A stretch of DNA of 64,000 nucleotides from positions 1 through 64,000 of the forward strand of contig NZ_JBBHLB010000014.1 of the NCBI RefSeq assembly GCF_037572415.1, read 5' to 3'. Every line of letters starts with the position of its first letter. The first letter of the stretch is position 1. The translations under genes were made by a program, and so were the position numbers. This stretch comes from Flavonifractor porci (GTDB lineage: Bacteria; Bacillota; Clostridia; Oscillospirales; Oscillospiraceae). Shown piece after piece: positions 33,979-42,445 of the stretch. The notes below the pieces were generated by a model that worked only from the letters and a program-made list of their open reading frames with translations, did no database searches and was not told the DNA's origin.

Positions 33979-34761
33979 ATGATTTTAAACGTGCTGGCGG
34001 TAGGCGATGTGGTGGGGGAGAGCGGTGTGGAGTACCTGAACCGCCACCTCCGCAGCCTGAAAAAGCTCCATGAGGTCCACTTTACCGTGGTCAACGGGGA
34101 GAACGCCTCCGGCGTGGGCATCCTGCCCCGGCAGGCCCGGGACATCTTTGACGCCGGGGCCGACGTGATCACTTTGGGCAACCACACCTGGAACCGCATC
34201 CAGATCGCCGACTTTCTGGAGGACGACCGCTACACCCTGCGGCCCGCCAACTACACCAACCGGGTGCCCGGCCGGGGCTGGGGGGTGTACGACGGCCCCA
34301 AGGGCCTGCGGATCGGCGTGGTGAACCTCATCGGCCGGTGCGAGATGGACAGCAATTTTGAAAACCCCTTCACCACCGCCGACAAGGTTTTGAAGCGGAT
34401 GGAGGGGGTGGACGTGGTGCTGGTGGATTTCCATGCCGAAGCCACCAGCGAGAAGGGGGCCATGGGCTACTACCTGGACGGACGGGTCCAGGCTCTGTGG
34501 GGTACCCATACCCATGTGCCCACCGCCGATGCCCAGGTGCTTCCCAAAGGTCTGGGCTTCGTCACCGACCTGGGCATGACCGGCCCCGCCCGCAGCGTGC
34601 TGGGCATCCGGCCCGACCAGGCCATCAACCGCTTCCTGGGGGGACTGCCCCGGCGGTTTGAGCAGGCGGACGGACCCTGCAAGCTGGAGAGCGTCCTCTT
34701 CTCCATCGACACCGACCAGCGCAAGTGCGTAGGTGTGGAGCGGCTGGATGTTCGTGACTGA
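33979..34761 (+). CDS. ymdB: YmdB-type metallophosphoesterase
   Basis: A 260-residue TIGR00282-family phosphoesterase. Its metal-binding motifs are GDVVG near the start, NGENASGG-like NGENASGVG, GNHTWN, DFHAEATSEK and GTHTHVPTAD. In B. subtilis YmdB hydrolyses 2',3'-cyclic nucleotides and affects biofilm and motility choices. AGGGAGG precedes the ATG. It is usually found near rny; here no rny is adjacent. Confidence 0.9.
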   Translation: MILNVLAVGDVVGESGVEYLNRHLRSLKKLHEVHFTVVNGENASGVGILPRQARDIFDAGADVITLGNHTWNRIQIADFLEDDRYTLRPANYTNRVPGRGWGVYDGPKGLRIGVVNLIGRCEMDSNFENPFTTADKVLKRMEGVDVVLVDFHAEATSEKGAMGYYLDGRVQALWGTHTHVPTADAQVLPKGLGFVTDLGMTGPARSVLGIRPDQAINRFLGGLPRRFEQADGPCKLESVLFSIDTDQRKCVGVERLDVRD

Positions 34762-34764
34762 TCC

Positions 34765-34830
34765 CCCCTGTGACCTTCCCCCCGAGGGGGGAAGGTGGCC
34801 GGCCTCGGGTCGGACGGATGAGGGGGTGTC
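34765..34830. repeat. CCTTCCCCC...GGATGAGGG intergenic repeat
   Basis: ACCTTCCCCCC GA GGGGGGAAGGT is a near-perfect palindrome, followed by GGCCGGCCT and the tail GGATGAGGGGG. This layout, a poly-C hairpin followed by GGATGAGGG, is a pattern I recognise from intergenic repeats scattered through Firmicute genomes. It sits between the YmdB and YhaO-like genes. Confidence 0.45.
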
Positions 34831-34872
34831 TGTGCACCCTTTTGGAATCCTGTTGGAAAGGAACACAAAACC

Positions 34873-35955
34873 ATGTTAACCATCATTCACGGGGCGGACT
34901 TTCATCTGGACGCCCCCTTTGCCGCCCTGCCGCCCGAAAAGGCCAGGCAGCGGCGGGAGGAGCAGCGGCAGCTGCTGGACCGGCTGGCCGATCTGGCCCA
35001 GGAGGTAAGGGCCGACCTGGTGCTGCTCTCCGGCGATCTGCTGGACTCCAGCCAGACCTACCAGGAGACGGTGGAGGCCCTCTCCCGTACCCTGGGCCAG
35101 ATCCAGGCACCGGTGTTTATCGCCCCGGGCAACCACGACTGCTACGGCCCCCGGTCGGTGTACGCCAACACCGCCTGGCCGGATAACGTACATATCTTCT
35201 CCGCCGTGTCGGTGGAGTCGGTGGCCCTGCCGGAGCTGGGCTGCACCGTCCACGGCGCGGCCTTCACCACCCCCCAGGCCGACCGCTCCCCCCTCATGGG
35301 CTTCACCGCCCCCCGGGACGGACAGGTCCACCTGATGGCCCTCCACGGCGACGTGGACGGCAAGGGCCGCTACGGCCCCATCGATCCCGCCGACATTGCC
35401 GCCAGCGGCCTGACCTATCTGGCCCTGGGCCACATCCACGCCTGCTCCGGGTTGCAGAAGGCGGGGGATACCTGGTGGGCCTACCCCGGCTGCCCCGAGG
35501 GCCGGGGCTTTGACGAGACGGGGGACAAGGGCGTGCTGGTGGTCACCGTGGGGGACGACCCCAGCGACCTTACCGCCCGGTTCGTGCCCCTGGCCGGACG
35601 GCGGTATGAGATCGTGGAGGCCGACGTCACCGGAGCGGATACCGCCGCCCAGGCGCTGGAGGCCGTCCTGCCGGCGGAGCCCTGCGGGGACTGCTGCCGC
35701 ATCCTGCTCACCGGCCAGCGGTCCTTTGGGCCGCCCGACCTGGCGGCCCTCACCGCCCAGGCCCAACCATACTACTATAGCGTCACCATCCGGGACCACA
35801 CCAGACAGCTGCGGGACCTGTGGGAGCGGGCGGGGGAGGACTCCCTTACCGGCCTGGTCCTGCGCCAGCTGAAGGCCCAGGGCGGGCCCGAAGCCGAGCT
35901 GGCCGCCCGGTTTGCGCTGGCGGCGCTGGAAAACGGGGAGGACCCCTGCCCATGA
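34873..35955 (+). CDS. SbcD/YhaO-like exonuclease subunit
   Basis: A 360-residue calcineurin-type nuclease. The metal motifs are HGADFHLD, SGDLLD, GNHDC, ALHGDVD and GHIHA in the usual order. A C-terminal capping region follows. It resembles the Mre11-like partner of SbcCD/YhaO-YhaN complexes, which process DNA ends. GAAAGGA precedes the ATG, and the stop overlaps the next gene's start (ATGA), so the two proteins are made together. Confidence 0.85.
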   Translation: MLTIIHGADFHLDAPFAALPPEKARQRREEQRQLLDRLADLAQEVRADLVLLSGDLLDSSQTYQETVEALSRTLGQIQAPVFIAPGNHDCYGPRSVYANTAWPDNVHIFSAVSVESVALPELGCTVHGAAFTTPQADRSPLMGFTAPRDGQVHLMALHGDVDGKGRYGPIDPADIAASGLTYLALGHIHACSGLQKAGDTWWAYPGCPEGRGFDETGDKGVLVVTVGDDPSDLTARFVPLAGRRYEIVEADVTGADTAAQALEAVLPAEPCGDCCRILLTGQRSFGPPDLAALTAQAQPYYYSVTIRDHTRQLRDLWERAGEDSLTGLVLRQLKAQGGPEAELAARFALAALENGEDPCP

Positions 35956-38156
35956 AAATCATTCGTATGAAAGCCACCTTCGGCGGCCTGGACCACCGGG
36001 AACTGGAGCTGAAGGAGGGGCTGAATATCATCGAGGCCCCCAACGAGGGGGGCAAATCCACCTGGTCGGCCTTCCTGCGGGCCATGCTCTACGGCATCAA
36101 CACCAAGGAGCGGGACAAGCAGGGCTACATCGCCGAAAAGAACCGCTACCAGCCCTGGAACGGCGGAGCCATGGAGGGCGTGGTGGAGCTGGAGTGGAAG
36201 GGGGAGAGGATCACCCTTCGCCGCGGCCCCAAGGGCAACACCCCATTCGGCAAGTTTGAGGCGGTGTATACCGACACCGGGGAGCCGGTGGGCTTCCTCA
36301 CCGCCGACAACGTGGGGGAGACTCTCATCGGCGCCCCCAGAGAGGTCTTTGAGCGCTCCGCCTTTGTGGGCCAGGGAGGTGCGGCCATCGACGGCGCTCC
36401 CGCCCTGGAGGCCCGCATTGCCGCCCTGGCCTCCAGCGGGGAGGAGGACGTGTCCTACTCCCAGGTGGAGCGCCGCCTGCGGGACTGGCTCAACCGCCGC
36501 AGGCACAACAAGACCGGCCTTATCCCCAAGCTGGAGGAGGAGCTGGCCCAGAACGACGAGATCGCCGGCCGTCAGGCCAAGGCCTTCCGGCTGGCTCAGG
36601 AGGCCCGCCGGGAGATGGACAAGCTCCAGAGTGAGCACAAGCGCCTCCAGGCCGAGCGGGACGCCCATCTGGCCCGGGCCATGGCCGCCCGCCGCCAGCG
36701 GTGGGAGGAGGCCCAGAGCGCCCTGAATCAGGCCAGGGAGCAGGTGGATACCATCGAGGCGGAACTCAACCGCTATGGCACGCCCCCCGACAAGGCCACC
36801 CTGCAAAAGGCCCAGGGAGAGCTGAACCAGCTCAATGCCCTGCACACCAGCCGCAAGCAGGCGGAGGAGCGGCTGGAACAGGCTCAGGCCCAGGAGTCGG
36901 AGGCTGCCGCCGCCGCGGTGGACCCCCTGTTCCCCGACATGACCCCCGATCAGGCCTGGGAGCAGGCCAGCGACGACGCCCAGGCGGCGGGGGAGGTGCC
37001 CCGTTGCGGCGGATGGTATGCCGGGGGCGCTGTTGCCCTGGTGCTGGCCGCCGGGTCGCTGGTGCTGGCCTTTACCGGCGTGCTGCCCGCCCTGTGGATG
37101 GGGGGCGCGGCCTGCGGTGTGCTGGCCGCGGCGGGCGTGGGCCTGTTTGTGTCGGCCGCCCTGCGGAAAAAGCGGGCCGGTGCCCTGGCGGCGGAGCTGC
37201 TGGAGCGCTATGAGGCGGAGGATCCCCAGGGCATCCTCACCCGTGCCAATGCCTACCGGGAGGCCTGTGTGGTGGCCGGACAGGCCGCCAAACAGCGGGA
37301 GGAGGCCCAGCAGGCCCTGGACGCCCTGCTGGCGCAGGATGAGCATACCCGCAAGGCCCTGCTGGAGCTGGTCCACCCCTTTGCCCCCACGGTGAAGGAT
37401 ACCTTCGGCGTGTCGGCGGCTATTTCCCGTGCCCTCCAGCTGGAGGAGCGGCTGACCAGCGCCCGGGTGAAGCTGGAGGGAGCCCAGCAGCTGGCCGCCA
37501 GCCTGCCCCGGCCCGAGCCGGTGGCGGCCGACCCCGGGGTGGAGCCCCGGTTTGACCCTGCCGAGACGGCGGCCCGGCTGGGCGCGGCGGAGGGGGAATT
37601 GTCCCGGCTCCGCAGCGGCCTGGCCATGGCCCAGGGCGAGCTGAACACTCTGGGGGACCCGGCGGAGCTGGAGCTGCGGCGGGAGGAGGCCAAAGAGGAG
37701 CTGGAGGCCCGGCAGACCGAGTACGCCGCGCTGGAGACCGCCCTCAAGGCTCTGGACGCCGCCCATGCCGGGCTTCAGGCCCGGTTCTCTCCCGCCCTCA
37801 ACCATCTGGCGGGGGACTATCTGGCCAAGCTCACCGGCGGCAAGTACGACAAGGTGTCCCTCACCCGGCAGTTTGAGGCCCTGGCCGAGGAGGCCGGCGG
37901 CCTCCAGCCCCGGCGGGCGCTGGCCCTGTCCCAGGGAACGGCGGACCAGCTCTATCTGGCGGTGCGGCTGGCGGCCTGCAAGCTGGTGCTGCCCCAGGAG
38001 GAGCCCTGTCCCCTGGTGCTGGACGACGCCCTGGCCAACTTCGACGACAGCCGTGCGGCCCTGGCTCTGGAGTGCCTGGAGGAGCTGGGCGGGGAGCGGC
38101 AGATCCTGCTCTTCACCTGCCACAGCCGGGAAAGAGCCTGGCAGCAGAGCCGCTGA
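35952..38156 (+). CDS. YhaN-like SMC-type ATPase with central membrane segments
   Basis: A 734-residue Rad50/SbcC-like ATPase. Walker A PNEGGKST is at 30-37, a coiled coil follows to about residue 350, two hydrophobic segments lie at about 354-400, a second coiled coil runs to about 600, and the C-terminal half-site has LSQGTADQ (signature) and LVLDDALANFDD (Walker B). It partners the YhaO-like nuclease. Membrane segments in place of the zinc-hook apex set this family apart from SbcC and suggest membrane tethering. Confidence 0.82.
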   Translation: MKIIRMKATFGGLDHRELELKEGLNIIEAPNEGGKSTWSAFLRAMLYGINTKERDKQGYIAEKNRYQPWNGGAMEGVVELEWKGERITLRRGPKGNTPFGKFEAVYTDTGEPVGFLTADNVGETLIGAPREVFERSAFVGQGGAAIDGAPALEARIAALASSGEEDVSYSQVERRLRDWLNRRRHNKTGLIPKLEEELAQNDEIAGRQAKAFRLAQEARREMDKLQSEHKRLQAERDAHLARAMAARRQRWEEAQSALNQAREQVDTIEAELNRYGTPPDKATLQKAQGELNQLNALHTSRKQAEERLEQAQAQESEAAAAAVDPLFPDMTPDQAWEQASDDAQAAGEVPRCGGWYAGGAVALVLAAGSLVLAFTGVLPALWMGGAACGVLAAAGVGLFVSAALRKKRAGALAAELLERYEAEDPQGILTRANAYREACVVAGQAAKQREEAQQALDALLAQDEHTRKALLELVHPFAPTVKDTFGVSAAISRALQLEERLTSARVKLEGAQQLAASLPRPEPVAADPGVEPRFDPAETAARLGAAEGELSRLRSGLAMAQGELNTLGDPAELELRREEAKEELEARQTEYAALETALKALDAAHAGLQARFSPALNHLAGDYLAKLTGGKYDKVSLTRQFEALAEEAGGLQPRRALALSQGTADQLYLAVRLAACKLVLPQEEPCPLVLDDALANFDDSRAALALECLEELGGERQILLFTCHSRERAWQQSR

Positions 38157-38168
38157 CGCGAATTTCCC

Positions 38169-38197
38169 TTGCAATCGGGGGGAAATCGGGCTATAAT
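38169..38197 (+). promoter_or_regulatory. Promoter of the signal peptidase gene
   Basis: TTGCAA and a perfect TATAAT (38192-38197) are 17 bp apart. It would start transcription only about 25 bases before the coding region. Confidence 0.7.
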
Positions 38198-38230
38198 GTG
38201 GCATATTCCAAGCATATGGAGCTGATGGCA

Positions 38231-38824
38231 TTGGCAAACGAAAAGACCCAGGAGCAGGAGCTGGAGGGGAAGGACGCCCTGAAGGTGGACCTCTACTTCT
38301 GGTTACAGGCCCTGGTGATGGTGCTGGTGGCCCTGATCCTCATTTTCACCTTTGTGGGGCGCATCATCGGCGTGGTGGGCTCCTCCATGTATCCCACCCT
38401 CCACGACGGGGACCTGCTGCTGCTGCAGAGCATCGGTTATACCCCCAAGCAGGGAGACGTGGTGGTACTCACCAAGGAATTTGACGCCTCCGAGGGCCCC
38501 ATCGTCAAGCGGGTCATCGCCACCGGCGGTCAGCACGTGGTCATCGACTACGACGCGGGCACCGTCACCGTGGACGGCGTGGTGCTGGACGAGCCCTATA
38601 TCAACCCCGAGGAGGATATGCGCCAGCCCGGCGGGGAGACCCTCACCGACGTGGTGGTGCCCCAGGGCTCCATCTTCGTCATGGGCGACAACCGTAACCA
38701 CTCCTCCGACAGCCGGGACGTGACCCTGGGCACGGTGGACGAGCGCTATGTGCTGGGCCGGGCCCTGTGGGTGATCCTGCCCTTCCAGGATTTTGGGGCC
38801 ATCGCCCACGGCGCTCAGGCATAA
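38231..38824 (+). CDS. lepB: Signal peptidase I
   Basis: A type I signal peptidase of about 197 residues. One membrane segment (about 25-47) is followed by GSSMYPT with catalytic Ser52, VKRVIATGG with the general base Lys93, and MGDNRNHSSDSRD. It cleaves signal peptides of exported proteins. The TTG at 38231 is chosen because GGAG lies 9 bases before it; ATGs at 38216 and 38225 are in frame, but one is very close to the likely transcription start and the other sits 3 bases from GGAG. Confidence 0.9.
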   Translation: MANEKTQEQELEGKDALKVDLYFWLQALVMVLVALILIFTFVGRIIGVVGSSMYPTLHDGDLLLLQSIGYTPKQGDVVVLTKEFDASEGPIVKRVIATGGQHVVIDYDAGTVTVDGVVLDEPYINPEEDMRQPGGETLTDVVVPQGSIFVMGDNRNHSSDSRDVTLGTVDERYVLGRALWVILPFQDFGAIAHGAQA

Positions 38825-38830
38825 ACGCAG

Positions 38831-38866
38831 AAAAAGGCCACAGACAGTTTGTCTGTGGCCTTTTTT
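38831..38866. terminator. Bidirectional terminator between lepB and the GNAT gene
   Basis: AAAAAGGCCACAGACA pairs perfectly with TGTCTGTGGCCTTTTT, with U-runs on both strands. Confidence 0.9.
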
Positions 38867-38873
38867 GTGTCTT

Positions 38874-39578
38874 TTAAAAGAGCCAGAAGATCTGTTCCTC
38901 CGACAGGGTCATGCCCACCTTGCGCTGGAGAGTCAGGGAGGGATGGTTGTCCCACCACACCTGACCATAGGGGTATATCCCCTGCTCCAGACAAAAGGCG
39001 GTCATGGACAGCAGCAGGGCCTCTCCGATGCCCCGGCGGCGGTACTGGGGCAGCACCTCCAGCATCCCCATGGACCCCTCGATGTGGGTGGCGATAAACC
39101 CGGCGGGCTGCCCGTCCACAAAGGCCCCCAGCATCCCCCGGTCAATGGCGCCCCGCATATAGTCCAGACCCCCGAAGGAGTGGCTGTAGTGCTCCTCGGC
39201 CCACTCCGCCCAGCTCTGGTCCAAACGGCGGATCTCCCCGTCAAAGGCGGGGACGGTGGGCATCTGGTCGCTCATCCAGGCCGACTGGTGGCAGATCTGT
39301 TCCGTCTGAAACCCGAAGTGGGCGGCCAGTTTGTCCTTGTACCACATCTGATGGCCGGTGAGGATCATGCACCCCTCCATCATGGGGAGCATCTCCTCCA
39401 GGGCGGCGGGGGTTTCCGCGTCCAGGAACCACACCTCGCTGGGGGGATCGTAGAGCAGCACCCCGTCGGGCCCCGCCCGGCGGATCTGGGCGGTCCCACG
39501 ACGGAGCACCTCCAGCATATCGATGTACAAAAGCCGGTTGCCAGACAGCCGGGCCAGAGCGGTCTCTTCTAGTGTCAT
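38874..39578 (-). CDS. GNAT-family acetyltransferase
   Basis: A 234-residue protein with a C-terminal GNAT domain. GFIATHIEGSMGMLEVLPQYRRRGIGEALL holds the acetyl-CoA binding loop. The N-terminal half is a less conserved domain with several Met and Trp residues. The acceptor is unknown. Its ATG overlaps the sensor-kinase stop by 4 bp, so it is the last gene of the sprT-aglD-vanS-like operon. Confidence 0.8.
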   Translation of the reverse strand: MTLEETALARLSGNRLLYIDMLEVLRRGTAQIRRAGPDGVLLYDPPSEVWFLDAETPAALEEMLPMMEGCMILTGHQMWYKDKLAAHFGFQTEQICHQSAWMSDQMPTVPAFDGEIRRLDQSWAEWAEEHYSHSFGGLDYMRGAIDRGMLGAFVDGQPAGFIATHIEGSMGMLEVLPQYRRRGIGEALLLSMTAFCLEQGIYPYGQVWWDNHPSLTLQRKVGMTLSEEQIFWLF

Positions 39579-40714
39579 GCCTTTCCTCCTCGATATAGCG
39601 GCAGGGAGATGATGAAGCTGGTCAGCTTGCCGTTGCTCTCGCAGCGGATGGAGCCGCCGTGGAGCTCCACGATCTCCTTGGCGATGGCCAGACCCAGCCC
39701 CGCCCCGCCGGTGCGGGTGGAGCGGGCGGCGTCCAGTCGGTAGAATTTCTCAAAGATGTTGGCCAGTTCCCCCTCGGGGATCTCCAGCCCTTCATCCTGA
39801 ATGGTGATCTCTGTGTAGGAGCCCATGGCACGGGCCACCACGTCCACGGTACCCCCGGGGATGGAGTAGCTCACCGCGTTGCGCAGCACGTTGTCGAATA
39901 ACCGGGCCAGCTTGTCTGGGTCTCCCCGCACCACCAGATGAGGCTGGATATCGGGGACGCAGGTGAGATTTTTTTCGGCGAAGAGGGGGTAGAACTCGTC
40001 GGAGAGCTGCTCCAGCAGCATGGACAGCTGGATGGGCACCTTCTCCCCCGCTCCGCTGTCGAGATCCATTTTGGTGATGTCGAAAAACTCCCCCAGCAGT
40101 TCCTCCAGCCGCAGGGCCTTGTCCAGGGCAATGCCGGTGAACTTGGCCCGCTGCTCCGGGGCCAGACCGGGGTCGTCGTGGAGCAGGGTCAGATAGCCTA
40201 CCACGGATGTAAGGGGAGTCTTGAGGTCGTGGGCCAGAAAGGCCACCAGATCCCCTCTGCGTTGCTCCGCCTCCTGGGCGGCCCGCTCCCGGGCGGCCAG
40301 CTGACGGCGGATGGCGTTCAGGTCGTCCTGAATGGGGGAGAGCTCCCGGGGCAGGGCCACCGGGTCCTCCCGGTCCTCCACCAGGCGGCGGGTGGCCGCC
40401 CGGATGTCCTCCAGCCAATGGGTGAACCGGCCCATGGCCAGATAGAAGGCGATGAGCATGAGTACCATAATGCAGACGGTGAGGATCTCCTGCTTGTTGT
40501 TCCGGATCAGGACCTGATAGAGGCGGACGGCTTCCTCCGGGCTCTGGCCAAAGAGGGTCTGGGCCGCCCACAGGAAGAACCGGGCAAAGGGGTCCTGGAG
40601 CACGCCGTCAATGACCACCTCCAGCAGGAAGATGCCGGCCGCTCCGGCGATGAGGGTGCCCACAATGACCACCAGCAGCATTTTCAGTTTGAGACGGGTG
40701 TATTTTCCCTTCAT
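39575..40714 (-). CDS. VanS-like sensor histidine kinase
   Basis: A 379-residue kinase. Two membrane segments (10-33 and 77-96) flank a short extracellular loop. HAMP-like/coiled-coil and DHp regions follow, with phospho-acceptor His162 in FLAHDLKTPLTSVVGYL, then the N box DNVLRNAVSYS and G boxes (GGAGLGLAIAKEIVELHGG). The catalytic core resembles VanS of vancomycin-resistance operons closely (GDPDKLARLFDNVLRNA, FEKFYRLDAARS). Its likely partner is the VanR-like regulator at 42446, which is divergently transcribed. The start overlaps the AglD-like gene by 4 bp. Confidence 0.88.
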   Translation of the reverse strand: MKGKYTRLKLKMLLVVIVGTLIAGAAGIFLLEVVIDGVLQDPFARFFLWAAQTLFGQSPEEAVRLYQVLIRNNKQEILTVCIMVLMLIAFYLAMGRFTHWLEDIRAATRRLVEDREDPVALPRELSPIQDDLNAIRRQLAARERAAQEAEQRRGDLVAFLAHDLKTPLTSVVGYLTLLHDDPGLAPEQRAKFTGIALDKALRLEELLGEFFDITKMDLDSGAGEKVPIQLSMLLEQLSDEFYPLFAEKNLTCVPDIQPHLVVRGDPDKLARLFDNVLRNAVSYSIPGGTVDVVARAMGSYTEITIQDEGLEIPEGELANIFEKFYRLDAARSTRTGGAGLGLAIAKEIVELHGGSIRCESNGKLTSFIISLPLYRGGKA

Positions 40715-41775
40715 GCGGGCCCCTCCTTTTCCTGGGCGTGGTGGCGGGCGGCGGAGCGCTTGGCGAACCGGCCCACCGACCAGGCGCCGCCCAGGAGCAG
40801 CACCTCCAGGAAGGAGGCGAACCGCCACAGCACCATGCCCACCGCCAGATGTTCCCCAAAGATGGGGCCCATGAACAGATAGAAGCTGCCCTCCGCGCCG
40901 CCGGCGTTGCCGGGCAGCATAATGATGCGGGAGAGCACCATCACCAGGCACTGTACCATCACCAGCTCCCAGAAGGAGAAGCCGGTGAGGCCCAGACCCC
41001 GGTAGAGGAAGAACGGGATGGAGAAGAGGGCGGTGAGCTCCACAAACATCCCGGCGTACAGCCATACCAGCAGCCGCTTGTTGCCCTGGAAGGCCCCCAG
41101 CTGCCGGCAGAACTCATCCACCTTGTTCATGCCCTTGTCCACCATGCCCTCTCTGGCCATCACCTTCCAGTGCCGGGACAGGAAGGTGAGGATGTGGCGG
41201 ATGAGCCGCTGGATGGGGGCGGGACGGAGGGCGGTAAAGACCGCCAGACCGCACAGGAACAGGTAGAGGGCGATGAGCACCCCGGCCCCTGCCACGGCGG
41301 CTCCCAGACCGGCCTTCCGCCAGATCAGCTCATAGGCCAGGGCGGCCACGGCGTAGCCGGTGTATACCATGGTGTTGGCCACCGCCTTCCAGGTGTAGAT
41401 GGAGGCGGTATAGGTGGCGGACATCCCGGCGTCATACATCAGCTTGAGCTGGATGGGAGCTCCGGCGGGGCCCAGCTTGTAGTAAAATTCCCCGATATAG
41501 GCCGCGTCAAAGCAGCCGGTCAGATTCATGGGACAGCCGGCGGCCTTGCCCATGCCGTAGAACAGGATGGCGTCCACGCTCTCGCTGAAGGGGATGCACA
41601 GGGCGGCCAGCAGCAGCCAGCCGGGCTGCACCTGGGCCACCAGGGTCCGCAGATCCATGGTGCGCGTCACATGGACAATGAGCGCAATGAGAATGATGCC
41701 GCCGATGCTCAGGCCCGCGATGGAAAAGATACGGTTGAACAGGGCGGCCTTGCTGTGCTTTTTCGTAATATTCAC
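40711..41775 (-). CDS. AglD/MprF-like flippase-domain membrane protein
   Basis: A 354-residue protein with about eight membrane segments matching the lysylphosphatidylglycerol synthase transmembrane (UPF0104/AglD) family. Characteristic regions are the ESVDAILFYGMGKAAG segment and LPGNAGGAEGSFYLFMGPIFG. Family members translocate lipid-linked molecules or remodel membrane lipids. It lies between sprT and the VanS-like gene, overlapping the latter by 4 bp, which suggests a cell-envelope role under the same control. Confidence 0.82.
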   Translation of the reverse strand: MNITKKHSKAALFNRIFSIAGLSIGGIILIALIVHVTRTMDLRTLVAQVQPGWLLLAALCIPFSESVDAILFYGMGKAAGCPMNLTGCFDAAYIGEFYYKLGPAGAPIQLKLMYDAGMSATYTASIYTWKAVANTMVYTGYAVAALAYELIWRKAGLGAAVAGAGVLIALYLFLCGLAVFTALRPAPIQRLIRHILTFLSRHWKVMAREGMVDKGMNKVDEFCRQLGAFQGNKRLLVWLYAGMFVELTALFSIPFFLYRGLGLTGFSFWELVMVQCLVMVLSRIIMLPGNAGGAEGSFYLFMGPIFGEHLAVGMVLWRFASFLEVLLLGGAWSVGRFAKRSAARHHAQEKEGPA

Positions 41776-41781
41776 TCCATT

Positions 41782-42267
41782 CTAATACGCCCGGCGCAGG
41801 GTGCCGCCGCAGGTGCAGCGGTAGCGCTCCGGATGGGCCACCAGGGGGGAGCGCCGGGCGCGGGGGAACTGCCGGCCGCACTTGGTACACACCACCAGAT
41901 GACGGATGGGACGGATATCCTCCACCCCCAGCTGGTCACAGGTACCGGTGCGGGAGATGGCATAGCCGTAGGCGGCGTTCATCTGCCCGGCGTAGGCCTT
42001 CCACCGGACGCCGTGGTCCCGGCAGCCGGGGCAGGTGTGGAGCACCTCGTGGGCCAGGGTTTGGAGGCAGGCCTCCACCGGGGCCTCCAGCAGCCGCTGG
42101 GCCAGCTCAATGCGGTAGGTGCCGTCGGCCTGCCGGATGCAGCAGCCGAACCGGGTCACCGCCCGGCGGTTGAGGCGTACCTGGGGGAGGATATGGGGAG
42201 AGACCGGGATGCCCAGGGCTTTGGCCTGGGCGACCACCCGGGCCAGCAATGTATCTGCGTTGTGCAT
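41782..42267 (-). CDS. SprT-like zinc-dependent protein
   Basis: A 161-residue SprT-family protein with the metallopeptidase motif HEVLH (His73, Glu74, His77) and a C-terminal zinc ribbon with Cys127, Cys130, Cys151 and Cys153. Bacterial members are poorly characterised; eukaryotic relatives (SPRTN) cleave DNA-protein crosslinks. It begins the minus-strand operon with its own promoter and is followed 6 bp later by the AglD-like gene. Confidence 0.82.
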   Translation of the reverse strand: MHNADTLLARVVAQAKALGIPVSPHILPQVRLNRRAVTRFGCCIRQADGTYRIELAQRLLEAPVEACLQTLAHEVLHTCPGCRDHGVRWKAYAGQMNAAYGYAISRTGTCDQLGVEDIRPIRHLVVCTKCGRQFPRARRSPLVAHPERYRCTCGGTLRRAY

Positions 42268-42309
42268 GGAACAGCCCTCTCTCTGGAAGAATCAAAATTG
42301 TAGAGCTAT

Positions 42310-42338
42310 ATTGTACCACCAATGGCCGGAAAAGTCAC
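42310..42338 (-). promoter_or_regulatory. Promoter of the sprT-aglD-vanS-GNAT operon
   Basis: On the minus strand GTGACT and TACAAT are 17 bp apart, with TGG before the -10. Confidence 0.5.
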
Positions 42339-42393
42339 CATCACCCACTGTTGTGGGCTTATCTTATGATTTTGTGACATTTTTCCCGTCTGC

Positions 42394-42423
42394 TTGACGG
42401 AAATACAACCGGGCCGGTATAAT
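42394..42423 (+). promoter_or_regulatory. Promoter of the VanR-like regulator
   Basis: TTGACG and a perfect TATAAT (42418-42423) are 18 bp apart, 22 bp before the start codon. Confidence 0.7.
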
Positions 42424-42445
42424 TGAGACAAAAGGAGGGATGGCT

